A DNA stretch of 64,000 nucleotides from assembly GCA_032173965.1 (NCBI GenBank), contig CM063284.1:117030410-117094409 (forward strand). Direction: 5' to 3'. The notes under the pieces are model-generated. The model was not told the origin of the DNA and made no database searches. It saw only the letters and a program-made list of their open reading frames with translations. Origin of the DNA: Sitta carolinensis (lineage: Eukaryota; Chordata; Aves; Passeriformes; Sittidae). The translations under genes and the position numbers were made by a program. The first letter of the stretch is position 1; each line of letters opens with the position of its first letter. Positions 37,101-49,010 of this stretch are shown one piece after another.

Positions 37101-39449
37101 CCGCTGATACCCTCATTTCTGCCTTTATTTTGACATTTCTCTGTTGGTTTTTAATATGAAGCCTTCATTGTCTTCAGTGATCAGCTTTGGCAGAAGTATT
37201 TAACTTTGCCAGCAGCACGGTCTGTAAAGACCTGTTGGACAGGACTTCTTTTATTCCTGAGCTTTGATTTGCAAATGTCTGCCTGTATTCAATGACTTGT
37301 CTTGCTACATTCAGAAATATCTCTAGATAAATGAGAGCAGTTCCAGGGGTCTCCTCTAGCTTCATATGTATTGCTTAGTTATGCACATATAACTGAATAG
37401 TCTTAAATGAGCATAGTGATTATGGCAATGATTTCTCATTAGAATGTTGATATTGCAGTCTTTCTGAATTAGGAAAAGAACCAGGAATGACACAAAGGAG
37501 AAATAAAAATAGTAATTGTCAGTTAAGCCACATAAATACCTTAAGAAGTATATGCTACTATTGCACAAATCTTGATTCGGCCAGCAAAGTGTAAAAAATA
37601 AACACGTAGTATGGCATGAGAAGTAAATCAGGTTAAACCAAAATCAGGTTTAATGTTTTAGAATGAGATTAGTGCAGGGAAGAAGACTTCTAAATATGAT
37701 TATAAGCTATCTCTTACAGGTTATTTACTTCATTTGGGATGTTGAGGAGAATGTGATATTAATCTTTAATATTGTTTAAATGTTGTGGAGGAAGTTCAAA
37801 TAGTTATGGCACTAAGAGAGTAGAAAAAAAGGCTTTATCCAGTATGTAAGCTATAAGTTGTGTTTGGTATAGGTTAAAACCTCTGCAATTTTTTTTATGA
37901 AATACTTGCATAAAAGGAAGCTGATCTGAAAGACTTAAAAGTGTGATGAGGTCTAAATTACATGTCCTAGGTCTGGGAGACTGATACCTGCACAGTGTAT
38001 TTTTCTACAAATAGAAACCAACATAAAGTCTTACCTTAGTCTAGAGTGTTGTTGTAACTGGAACTATTTCAGTTTGATATTTGAACTGTTTCACTTATAA
38101 ACATAGATTTAAGATTAATTAAGCCAGGCTGAAAGAATACTCCATTGATGAACATGATAAGAAATTTGTATAGAAAGAATTCTATCATTGGGTTAATGAT
38201 CTTGTTTCTCACGTAGTTGAAGACTCCAACTCCAGAAAAGTAAAAACTCAATCCTACAAAAACGTAGATGAATATTTGTTGGTAACTTTTCCATGATTCA
38301 TGAACTGAATGAATTTTACTTGAAAGGCGTGAAAGTATGATCAGGCCTGGGCTGTCTCTAATTACAGAACTCAAGTGTATACAGCTTATCTGTGGTTGTA
38401 TATATAGAATTTCTTCTCTTCTGAGTGCACCTTTTGTCTGTACAGTTTAGTTCAATAGTGGAAAATTACTTTCCTGAAAGCACTTACAGTTAAAAAAAAT
38501 GTCAGAAATGTTCTCTGAGCTGGCTTTTTTATAGGCTGAGATGCCACATCCAGCTCAGTAGATTTCTGTCTCTAAGTCATCAACAGAATCCAACATACTT
38601 AGTTTTTAGTCTAAAGCACATCTTCAACTGAACAAATTTCTGAGTTTTTTTGTTTTCCTAAAATATTAGTATGGTAAATAGATTTGTCTCTTTCTTCCTC
38701 AGCTAGAGGGCCTGCTGGAAAGCATAAAGGTGAGAATGGTGAGCCCAAGAATAAAAAAAGATTATGAGAAGTTGCATGCAATATCCATCTGAGAGATCCA
38801 CACCTTTTTAAGGTGCCTGTCTGTTTTTAAGAGTGCTTAAGCTTATATAGTGGAAATGTGGGTTAACCAAGTAAGTTAATGACTTCAAAATTAGTTTTGC
38901 TCTTTACATGAGTAAGAGACAATATCTAGAGCAAAACAAATTTCTCTAGTCAGGGATGCTCATTTAATTATCTATTGACTTCAGTTGGGAGGTTCAGCCT
39001 ATTCTCAATATTGTATCACTTTCACATGTAAAGGGCAATTACAGTTTTGCTGTGGCACAGTTCTTGCCTTCAGATTAGAATACTCTTGGGGAAAGAGTCT
39101 GTTTGAAGGGGCAGACTGTGCTGCTTGTAAATTTAACAGCTTTTTCTGTTCTGGGTAGTGTTTTGTGTCAAGTTATGTCCTCCAGTATGTTTCTGACAGC
39201 AGGAGCCAATGAAGGATTTCTAGAAGATATGGTGAAGAACTGTATACATTAAGGGACTGCATTATTTTGAGTGGGCCTGTTGTGGGTTGTCTGTAAGAAA
39301 GAATCTAACTCTGCAAGTCACACTAGGCTGCTCAGTGGTGAGATACAGATTCTGTCAGGCTGAGGAGGTTTCAGTCACATTTCAAATGAGTAACCAGTGC
39401 AGGTTCTAGGGTGTTGTTTAGACTGATGATAACCCTTTTGATAATGTGG
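31129..39449. other. Non-coding stretch with an AT-rich homeodomain-site block
   Basis: About 8.3 kb without a recognisable gene. Frames such as 31851-32204 (117 codons, minus) and 34610-34936 (108 codons, plus) carry no family signature. The interval 35530-35760 is dense in TAATTA/AATTAA cores and holds an ATATGCAAAG octamer-like site at about 35692, with another ATTATGCAAAG near 35880. It resembles conserved non-coding enhancers, but conservation cannot be judged here. Confidence 0.45.
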
Positions 39450-39486
39450 TTTTTTTTTTGGTTTTTTTTTTTTTTTTTTTTTTTTT
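39450..39486. repeat. Poly-T tract
   Basis: A near-pure T run broken by one GG. No gene body recognisable on the minus strand beyond it. Confidence 0.9.
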
Positions 39487-42400
39487 AAGGCATGCAGCAG
39501 GAATACCCTTCTGTTTAAGCTGCATAACTGTGCAGCAAGTATTGTATCATTGGATCTGAAGTAAATCAGTTATACATGCCCAGGAGGAGGGAGATTTGGC
39601 GTTGTAGACTTAGAGCTCGTATACTAAGGCTGAAAGCAGAAATAGCCTGGGGAGAGGGATGATGTTTTTTGTACCTTTGATCAGCACAATTTTTTGGTCC
39701 ACACTACAAAATTTTGCCAGTATAAGAAGCCACAGGGTTAGATCATTATTTGTGCAGTGTAATGGCTGATATTCTATGCTGTTGTTCATGAAAATGTTAC
39801 ATTCTACAGGTAGTAAAATGCATCTTCCTATTCAAAGCCCTGGTTAAGCAAGAGCATACTTTGTTTCCAGTGTTCCACTGTGCTAATGGAATTTTTTTTT
39901 TCTGTGCTTTCTCAGCAGAGAAATTAAACATTTTTCTTTGAAGTTTGGCAGAGTGGTCAGCACTCTGTGTAACTTCTGCTCATCACCATCTGAGCTCTTC
40001 TATGGCTAATGTTTGCCATATATTTCCTCATATATGCCATATATTATCCTCAGCTAATGAAGCAAGGGGTCAGCAGTATATTTCAGTCATTTCACTGTCT
40101 GTGGTGATTGAAGCTTGCTATTTTTTTTTTTTTTTAAACTAGATTCCTTAAAAGGAACGTTGTCTATATGTCAGACAAGTTGATATCAAAGCAGCAACTT
40201 CTTCTATGAAGAGAAAGTAGAAAGACCTGTGAATTTTTGTAGCTATTCAGAAAGTTCTTGTCCAAATTCCAAACCACATTCCCAGACTAGGTCAATTTTG
40301 CCTCCTCAGCCTTCTCTTGTACCACCGCAGATGCTGTCATTAAGCACAATTGCCACCTTGCAGAATTACAAGTTCTTAAACTTGAAGAGATAAGACAGGA
40401 CCTTACACCTGATTTGCAGTTTCATGGAAACGAGTAACAGACAAGAAGAAAAGAGCTCATAGTAACATATTCTGCAGAGGAGATGTGTTGTAGTGATCTT
40501 TACTAGTTGGCAATTGCTAAGCATTGAGGGTGGCATATCCATCTGTGTCTCACTACTCTGGTCCAGGCAAGATAAGATAAAAATGTGAGCAACATGAGTC
40601 ACATCAAGAGTCATCCATGTTACTGTGGAGAATCCTGTGTTTCTAAGAAAGGTGAAAAACATTATTTGTTACTATAGGGGAAGTTAGTTAGTAGGAAAGA
40701 AACCAGGACTGGGTATCCAAAAAGGTAACCAAAACTGACACGCAGAGTTTCTGCTCTTTCTTGTGATCACAGCAGTTTCATCTGGGGAGTCTGAGCAAGG
40801 AAATTTTTTTTTTTTTCTCTGCTTCCAAATAATTTAGGCTCTCATTATCACTTCAGAGAAGATCTGTACTTTTTTTCCTGTTGTGTAGAAACCAGTACTG
40901 AAATGAAAACCAATGCTCCACAAGTTATTTTACATTTTTGTATGCCCATAAATCTTGAATAAAGCCACTTTTTTCTATGTTGAGGTTGTTTCCGAAAGAA
41001 AAACAGAAACTCTCATGTTGCTGGTGTTGAATAGACACTTCTAAGACTCTGTTAGTGTTTTATAAATAACTGTATAAATACTGCTGCCTGAAAAGAAATA
41101 TCTATTTCTGATTTTTAAATATAGCTGTAAGTACATTGGACAGTGCTGTTTAGAGAACATCAGATACTGTACCATTCTCTTCTCTTACCAGGAAGAAACT
41201 GAATGCAGGTTCAGTGATATTTAGTGTCTTGTGTGTACTACTTTGAGGAAAAGATTCAGACATCATATTCTCAGCTGACCACACTAAATCATTGTAATTT
41301 TTTTCTATAGAATTTGATAAATGGAAGATAAGAATAAAAACACGTGGGGTCACCTGCAGTGAAAGCAGCAGTCTTTTCATTACACTTCTATCAGCCCCAG
41401 AATTTATGTTTGAGTGAGATTAAGGGAAGTAAATTCATAGGAATTTGTATAAGATATAAAATAAACAACAATAGAAAAAAAAACAACACAAGAAAATAAA
41501 ATTTATTTATTTTTCTGGACCGACAATAATTTGTAATAAATATAAATTTCTCTACCAGAGAGTCAGCTTGATATTAGGTGGTGATACAAACATGTACTGA
41601 CCAGTTAGACAAAATCAGCAGCAGCAGCAATGGTAGTCTCCATGGTGACAGAAAAGCTAACCACAGATCGGTTATGTAAAAGGGAAAATAATGCTTTTTG
41701 TTGCCTTTAAAAGAAAGGACTTTCTCTCTGTCAGTTAGATCAGTTTTGAACCTCTATTCTCTTTTGAACTAAGAATGCAGTACATTGGTACTCTTTCTTC
41801 TTTTTTTCTTTTCTTTCTTACATCCTCTCCTCCTCCTCCACATTGCTTTATCAAGACCCTGTCTGTCAGACTGTTAAATGTACTTATAAAGCACAATTCA
41901 CTGCTGGGTTTCAGATAATCCATTAAAAGTCTAGAAACAGTCTCTAATTTGGAGAGGTTTTCTCTTTATGCTATAGTCATACATTTGTGGAAAAGGAAGA
42001 GATCTGTCTCAGAGCTTACAAACTAGGGAACCTGAAAATAACTATTTAAATCCATCCGGAAGCATGCTAAATATTTGAAATTATTCATGTAACTGAATAC
42101 AGCATACTTTGTGCCTTTGCAAGAGAGTTTTGCTAGGAGCAAGTACATGGAGTGAAAAACCTGTGTGCGGAGTTTTGAACTCTTGGCGGTATTGAACTGC
42201 CTAGGACTGAAGAGGTAGCACTTCCGATGCACAAAGTAATTTTGAGGCTATTATTTCATTGCAAAGTGCATGACTAGATGATGTCATGTGATGCTGATAG
42301 GACTGTTTAATGGCACAACTTCTTCCTGTTCCCACATATTTGCACAAATTACCTTTGAGTAGAGCATCATTTCTGGTTGATGGATTCATAGCCTCTGCTG

Positions 42401-43353
42401 TATGACAACAGTGCAATCCTGGAAATCAGAATGATTTCCTTTAGTAGATAATAAAGGACAGGCCTGCCTCTAAATAGAGGCAAATTAGGCACAGTGCTTA
42501 TGGTGGAGCAAAGCAGACCACTTTATATAATCAGGAACCCTGAAAAGTCAGATTGTCAGCTGGTGTTGCCATTACCTTCAATTAGTGGGAGAATGAGGTG
42601 GTAGCCTCTGCTAAAGGAGGGACAGAGTTCTTCACAGAGGTTACTGCAGTTACCGTTTATATTCCAACATATAAAGAGGAGCTGCTTCTCCCTCTTCTCC
42701 TTTCCCAACAACCATTTATCTAAAAGGAATAGCCCAGTCCTTACCCAGGTCATAAGGCTTCTTCCTTCCTGGCAGGCTTATGTGATCCATCTCAAAGCCT
42801 TAAGCTGGCTCTTAGCAAAAAGAACATAGTACTCTTGTATCTCAGTCTTACTGACTGTGACAGTGTCACTGTTTGTCATATTAATAGCAAAGACAGATCA
42901 TTCCAGCCACAAAATAATTTTATTTTTATTGCTCTAACCTAGCTGGAAATACTGGTTGGATTAGGAAGACCAGGTTTCGAGGTACTGACCTCAAATACTT
43001 CAGGAAAAAAATACTATGAATGCAGTTTTCAAAACTTCAGTTACTATCCGTGCACCTATGTTTGGAAGAGGTTCAAGGCAGAAACTTTTATGGATGCAGA
43101 GACATACTACAGCCCAACTAACTAGCACAACTCTTTTCTAACCATTTCTAGGTTCATACTTGCAGATTTTCATCCAGTTTTGCAGAAGGTTGAATCATTT
43201 TCTAATTTTTTTCTGTACAGATATCTGTTCACTCCAATCCACTGTCGTGGCAGAGGTTTTACATCAATGCACGACTATTCCTAGAATCATTATTACCTGA
43301 AACTTTGGGTCTTGCTCAAGCTAAGATTCTCTCTCCGCAGCTAGTATTGAGAT
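39487..43353. other. Non-coding stretch, no gene recognised
   Basis: About 3.9 kb. T-runs near 40122 and 40806. Short frames only, none recognised. Confidence 0.5.
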
Positions 43354-43724
43354 GTTGTCTGGGTTTCCTAGGCCTGAGGTTTCTGAGTTTCTAGGTTCAA
43401 TTTCTCCGTGATGTTTTGTTTTAGGAAGGCCTGGTTCTCACAAGATTTGATATAAACACTGCTAATGATTCTGTCACGAGTCAAATGTTTTGGATTCCTT
43501 TCTGTGGGACGGATTTTCTCTATGTCTTTCGGTTTTGGCCAATGGGATGAAGAGTTCTGGCACTATTCTGACCAATGACAGTGGCCTGTTCAAAAAGGTA
43601 TATAAAGGGGGTCAGTTATTTGAATAAAGATTGGAGTCAGATGATTTGCTAAACGACGAATTCGCATCGTTTGTTACTCACCACAGCGACATCGAGCAAC
43701 TTGGATTTTTCTCTGTCTTACTCA
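43354..43724 (+). mobile_element. Endogenous retrovirus LTR (5' boundary approximate)
   Basis: The segment has the ordered signals of a retroviral LTR on the plus strand: CCAAT at 43539-43543, a second CCAAT at 43572-43576, TATATAAA at 43599-43606 and AATAAA at 43623-43628. It ends in CA at 43723-43724, just before a candidate primer-binding site. The right end is fairly well placed. The left end is not: TG candidates are 43354, 43384 (TGAGT, complementary to the ACTCA at the right end) and 43472, giving lengths of about 371, 341 or 253 bp. From 43472 to the end there are nine CpGs, far more than in the surrounding DNA, which suggests a comparatively young insertion. No second LTR was seen downstream, so it is a solo LTR or the 5' end of a truncated provirus. 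The tRNA-Leu-like primer site would fit an ERVL-type element; this is inference. Confidence 0.75.
43537..43628 (+). promoter_or_regulatory. LTR promoter and polyadenylation module
   Basis: Two CCAAT boxes in the same orientation lie about 33 bp apart, the second about 23 bp before TATATAAAGGGGG. An AATAAA follows 17 bp after the TATA box. Transcription would be expected to start at roughly 43630, which places the poly(A) signal close to or just before the cap site, as in some betaretrovirus- and ERVL-type LTRs. All four signals are intact by eye. Whether the promoter is active in the host is unknown. Confidence 0.65.
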
Positions 43725-43726
43725 TA

Positions 43727-43741
43727 TGGTGGCATGGGATC
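43727..43741 (+). other. Candidate retroviral primer-binding site (tRNA-Leu-like)
   Basis: TGGTGGCATGGGATC begins two bases after the CA that ends the LTR. From memory, the 3' end of a vertebrate tRNA-Leu(AAG) predicts TGGTGGCAGCGGTGGGATTC. The window matches this except for a four-base gap (GCGG missing). Position and the leading TGG fit; the gap means priming would be poor, or the tRNA differs. Confidence 0.45.
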
Positions 43742-44200
43742 ACTCTCAGTCTGTCAGAGTTACAGGCTGAGGCCTGAGCAACGACTCAGGTAAATATTTA
43801 TTGGTTGAGTTAGCCACCAATGAAATCTGTTCTGTTCTGTTTGAAATCTACATGTTCTGTTTGTGGTCCAGCTAGGAGATGTCTATGCCTAGGCATTCCC
43901 AAGAGAGATTTGTGTTTCTAGAGTGAGCTAGGGGTCAGCTGGTTGCCCTGGGAGAGGAATGTGACATTGTAATTAATTATCACATGGATAAATCATGGTC
44001 AGTCTTCAGGGAATTGTGACTACAAAAAGGAATTCCTAAGGGAAAATGGGTATATACTTATAAATCCATTTGGAAATGGTCCTCAGTGAAAGAAAGGGAT
44101 TGATGAGAAGTTCATAGCTGAGAATTGTATCCAACTCTCCAAGAGCATCCCAACAGCTTCTTAACTAGATGGAACAGAAGGGAAGGATCTGGGGGACAAC
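43742..44200 (+). other. Possible retroviral leader or internal remnant
   Basis: Unrecognised DNA directly after the primer-site candidate, where untranslated leader and the start of gag would lie in a provirus. I see no gag-like open frame and no capsid or protease motif, and I cannot place the 3' boundary. It could equally be ordinary flanking DNA if 43354-43724 is a solo LTR. Confidence 0.25.
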
Positions 44201-44788
44201 CTGAAAAATAGATGGCTTTAAACAGAACTTTTTTTATATCTTTGTAAAAAGAAAAGTTTTTTTAAAATTCTGTTTCAGATCTGACACCATAATTTGTAAA
44301 TAAATCATTGATAATATGCTTCTATTATTTGGTTTTTACTTTTATAAATTTTAGAAGTTGATTGGATGCACTAACATTACATAGAGACTGCAATAAGCTG
44401 CAATAGTGTGCTGCTATAATTTCTCTAGTAAACTGTCGTGTCATACAAGCTCGGAAATGTTGACTATTAGTGTTCCCTGAAGGTGTGTGGGCTGTTTCAG
44501 CATCTGGTAGAACAGATTTCTTTTTTGGGAGAGAGAAGGACAAACATTAGCCAAAGAAGAGCTGTGAAGAATGTTGGAAAATGCTTTATCCCCTGGGATC
44601 TCTTACCTATCACTAATTAGGTGATGTATTACAAATATGGTGTGGATAACTGTAGTTTATCATCAGCAAATTTAATGACTCCTTTCTAAGTGACTGCTAG
44701 AATAGTCATTCTATCTACTTGTAGGTATCAGCTATGGGAAGAACAGTGAAAGTAGTCAAACAAAACCACCACATGGAGCTTGATCATA
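44201..44788. other. Non-coding stretch
   Basis: AT-rich DNA with no recognisable gene or repeat. Confidence 0.45.
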
Positions 44789-44790
44789 AG

Positions 44791-44970
44791 AATGATGAAA
44801 GTAATATTTGTCGAAGGACAAACAAGGACTTTGAGGTGTACTTAGTGCTTTCACAAAACGAAGCACTTGCATGAGCAAAGAATGATGAAAGTAATATTTG
44901 TCGAATGACAAACAAGGACTTTGAGGTGTACTTAGTGCTTTCACAAAATGAAGCACTTGCATGAGCAAAC
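44791..44970. repeat. Two-copy 90-bp tandem duplication
   Basis: Copy 1 is 44791-44880 and copy 2 is 44881-44970, with period exactly 90 bp. They differ at only three positions: G/T at 44816/44906, C/T at 44859/44949, and G/C at the last base. Two flanking bases (AG) before each copy also match. The near-identity indicates a recent event. Because 90 is divisible by three, an open frame on the minus strand (44756-44968) shows the same 30-residue block twice, but nothing else supports that frame as coding. Confidence 0.95.
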
Positions 44971-45692
44971 TTTAATGCTGTCAGGGTTCTTTTTAAGAAC
45001 AGAGCACAACAGAAATGTGTGCAAGAAGAATGGACAATGTCACTCTTCCCATGTATCCCAGTTGAAGGTATTGGCAACACAACTTGTACTGACAATGACT
45101 TTGTGTGAAATAGCTGACTTCACATGCCATATCAACCTCTCTTTCAATGGATAATGAAAGACATTTTTTTTAAAAATTTTAAATATGCAGTTATAATTTC
45201 TGATGTACCTATATTTTTTTTTCTCCCCACATTTAAAGGTGTCCAAAGTTAAAATTCTATGAAGACAGTTATGGACTAGTATAAACATTTGGTCAGTTTT
45301 CAATGTTAAGGATACTGACATAAAAAGAGCAAGCAAAGGGTGTAGAAAAGTAAAAGAGAATGGCAAAATCATGAGATGGGTATTTACTGACTAATGTTCT
45401 CAAGTGTCATTATAGTTAAATAAACATTTCAGAAACATTTTTGGTCATCTTTTTGATGTGCAGATACATACAAGGCAAGCTTCTCTACATCTCTGTATTG
45501 AGTCCTTGAGTTCACCATTGCTGACCTGTAAGAGGCAGGAGTGCAACAGCTTAATGTGCAGTATAGTCTCTATTCAGATACAATAAAGATTTTGGAAGGT
45601 ATCTGATGCATGTTTGTGATCATCTTCTCAATTGTCTTGTACTTGAAATCACTATTTTCTTGTGTTATATTGATTGTTTTTTCTCTCTCACT

Positions 45693-45695
<3 letters not shown>
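44971..45695. other. Non-coding stretch
   Basis: No gene recognised. A 110-codon minus-strand frame (45040-45372) has no recognisable motif. Confidence 0.45.
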
Positions 45696-45723
<28 letters not shown>

Positions 45724-45738
45724 CTTTTTTTCTTTTTT
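45696..45738. repeat. Poly-T / pyrimidine tract
   Basis: Long T run with two C interruptions, preceded by a CT-rich stretch from about 45681. The lysine-rich minus-strand frame through it is an artefact. Confidence 0.9.
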
Positions 45739-48700
45739 ATCGTTTTCAATACTTTTTTTGTATTCAGGTAGCTTGACACTAGAATCTCATTTATTTTCTG
45801 CTAATTTTTTTGGTGGTTATTGTGAAGACTGACAGTAACAGTGCCTTGAGCTCTAATTATCTTGTTTTAGACACTGAAAAATATTTGAAACAACTTTTAT
45901 AGAAAGGAGTGAATAAATGTTTTCTGCAATATATAAACTTTTTAATTATAGTTGACAAGTAATTTGCTTAGATAATGCAAGAAACTCCAATACTTTTGTG
46001 TAGCTCTTCTCAGAAATAGAAGCAAATTAATGTGATGCTCAAGAAAGTACAAATTATTTTCTTAATGACAAACACCATGTGATGATAGAGTTATTTCAAT
46101 TCTTTGATTGTGTCATGACTTGATAGACTATTCATCAAAATTGACACTTGGAATAGAGCACTATTTGGAGAGAAAATTGAATCATTCTTGAATGACCACC
46201 AATATCATTCTCATGGTAAATCAGAGGTACAGTAGGTTTATAAACTCATCAAAACATCAGCATTTATGGTCTGTACATGATATGCCAGGAATTTATACAT
46301 TCTTAGAGTGTACTTCACCTCTGAGAACAAAGTCCAGCTGAGAACTTTAATCTAGTTTAATTTTCAAGTTTGACTTTTCTTCCCGGAAGACCCTGTCTCT
46401 GTTCAAGTCTCTACTCAAGCCAGCATAACTTGAAGAAGAATTTTCAAAGCATATGCCTGACCAATATTACTTTCCTATATCTCTGCAAATATTTTTAATG
46501 AACTCCTTCTGTGTCAAAAGGAGATGATGCCATGCCTTTTAATTTAGTGACCCAGAAAACTCTGTGATGTTGATGTGACCCAAGGGCTCATGCATTAAAA
46601 TTAATCTGTGACAGACACTGCATATTAACATGATATTTGATACCTTGTCATAATAGTTTCAGACTTCATACTTTTCATGCTGTCTCTGATCCTTTCTGGA
46701 GAGCAGAGTTCATGGCTGGGAATAGCACGTTAAAGGAAATGCAACTATGCAGCGTGAGTGTTGCAAACCAGGACAAAATTGCTTTCATTTCTGTAAAAGC
46801 GCATGCTTCTGGTTGCTGAAATTACAGAATGAATATTTCTAAATTTGAATAAATGTCAGCTATAGATGATCGACCTGTTCCTGCTATTTAAAATGTTTTA
46901 TGAGACACAAATAAGCAGGATGGTTGTTGCTTGCAAGTTTTCCTTTAACAACTGTTTATGATATTGTTCTAAAGAGAGACTTTTAAGTTTCATGCTCTTG
47001 AATTGACCGAATTGACCTCCAATTCAATTTGCAGTTGCTGTCTTTATTTTCCTTCCCCTGCCCACCTTGACATCCTGGTATAATTTGGGTTGGAAGGTGC
47101 CTTTCTTTCCACTTTGGTACTGTAGACCTACAAGATGAATGAGGTAACAAAGGTGAACAGAACCTACCCATTTCTAGTAGGAGCAGCACGGAATTGTCCT
47201 CCTAATTTGGTAGCAGGAGTTAAGTTCAGCTCACTGATAAGGCACAGAATTAACTCCACTTAATGAACAACATCATAGTTTGATGCCAGCTCACTGAACT
47301 GAACGGGCTCACAGTATGTCAGAGCAGCATCAGCTGGTAAGTACACAGGAAAAGAACTGAGTGTGCCTTAGATACCTGCACACCCTGTGCACTCAGCCCG
47401 TGTTCATGGTCAGGATACTGTGGCATTAGTTGGGAATCAGCAGCTCTCAGCAGGCGTGTAAATATCAGCTTGCTCATTCAAGTGGCAGGAGGATTCATGG
47501 TGGCATCCTTGTAAGAAGGCTGAAATGATAGTGGAGAGCCCCTTGATACTGACTTTTTGGGATTCCAAGTGTTGCATAACTGTGCACTGGTCTTCTTTCT
47601 GCATTGATTTTGTCTACACACCCAAGCAGTAGTCTGGCATGCTGTGTGCACATAGACCTGAGAGGATGAGTTATTGCAACAAGTTCCACATGCAGTGCTA
47701 AAGCTCCTTTACCCTGGGGAGGCAACATAGATCTTGGCTTCTAAGCTTTACTAATGCCTTAGTCCTTGGGAACTAATGACCTTGTAGGATTTGTGGTGAG
47801 CATTTAAAAAGACAAAGCTAAGTGGCATTTGGTCAGGCTATTGTGTGATATGTTCTTCCATATGAAACTGAAGCTTAGCCATTATATAATGTTTGCATTG
47901 TAAAAGACAATCCCAATGTTCCTTGTTATTTCTGGTGAGTATTTAAAGATACATAAGAAAAGCATTATGTTAACACATAACAGCAGATTGGAGATTTTAT
48001 TTTGGGATTGTTAGCTTTATTTATTTTACCAGCAATTCTCTTTTATACTTAGAAAACATATTATGAAGGAGTTTAAGGACTTCTGTTTATTTTTGCCATT
48101 GCAGAGGATGTCTGGAGGAGTGTTTTCAAGAAGAAAATTTGCAGTTTTGAAATTTCAAGTCAAAATACAGCTGAGTCACCACATTTTTGCTTGATTGTCA
48201 CATATAAGTCCTCATGAGAAATGTTGGTTTGGGGTACATAAAACAAACCCTAAAATGGTGGTATCATAACGGTATTTGTTTTTGGAAGGGACTGATCACT
48301 CAAAATAGTAGAAACAGCATTCTGATTCCTATTGTGCTCCAGAATCCATATGCACAGGTGTAGTGGGTGAGCTACAGTCACCATCATTTCGACCTCAGAG
48401 GTAAATTCAGTGTGCAGCTGGGTGGGTGCACACTGGGAGAGTGGAGTGAGGCCAGTACACTCTATTTCATAATCCACAAGTTCACATTTTGTTTCCTAGC
48501 ATTCTGTGGACTTGTGAGGGCTGTAACTCAGGTGTCTTATTGGTACCTATTTATTATGATCTTTGTGCAATAATGATCTATATTCACTGACATGGGACTA
48601 TCACTCGTTTCCTTTTTATGCAAGTGAAATACGTTTTCATAATTTAACCTTTTATGTCACTGTTTCCATGATCTATTATTGTTGTGAACTGTAAATCTAT

Positions 48701-48945
48701 AATACACAAAGATGACATTGGTTTTTAAATGAAAAAATCAGCTTATTTTTGGAATGAAGAGCTTAATAACTTTGAGAATGAAGTGAACAAATCAGGCACT
48801 GGAAAGCTGAGATGGCAACATCAAACAATATAATGAACAGAGCAATCATTCTAGGAACAACAAAAGAACAGATAAGAGTGAAGTTTATCTTTGCCCCAGG
48901 GAAGCACTGTGAAACAATATACAGGATTGCCTGTTTTCATTAGTT
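45739..48945. other. Non-coding stretch, no gene recognised
   Basis: About 3.2 kb with short chance frames only. No repeat family or RNA gene recognised. Confidence 0.5.
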
Positions 48946-49010
48946 AAAAAAAAAAAAAAAATAAAAAGCTCAAAAACCAGCAAAAAACCACAAAACCAAA
49001 AAAAAAAAAA
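48946..49010. repeat. A-rich low-complexity tract
   Basis: A run of about 15 A, then A-rich DNA with spaced CC and C interruptions, then a second A run. Confidence 0.9.

Noticed and set aside
44756..44968. Minus-strand frame with a 30-residue block repeated twice
   Set aside because: Produced by the 90-bp tandem duplication; nothing else indicates coding.
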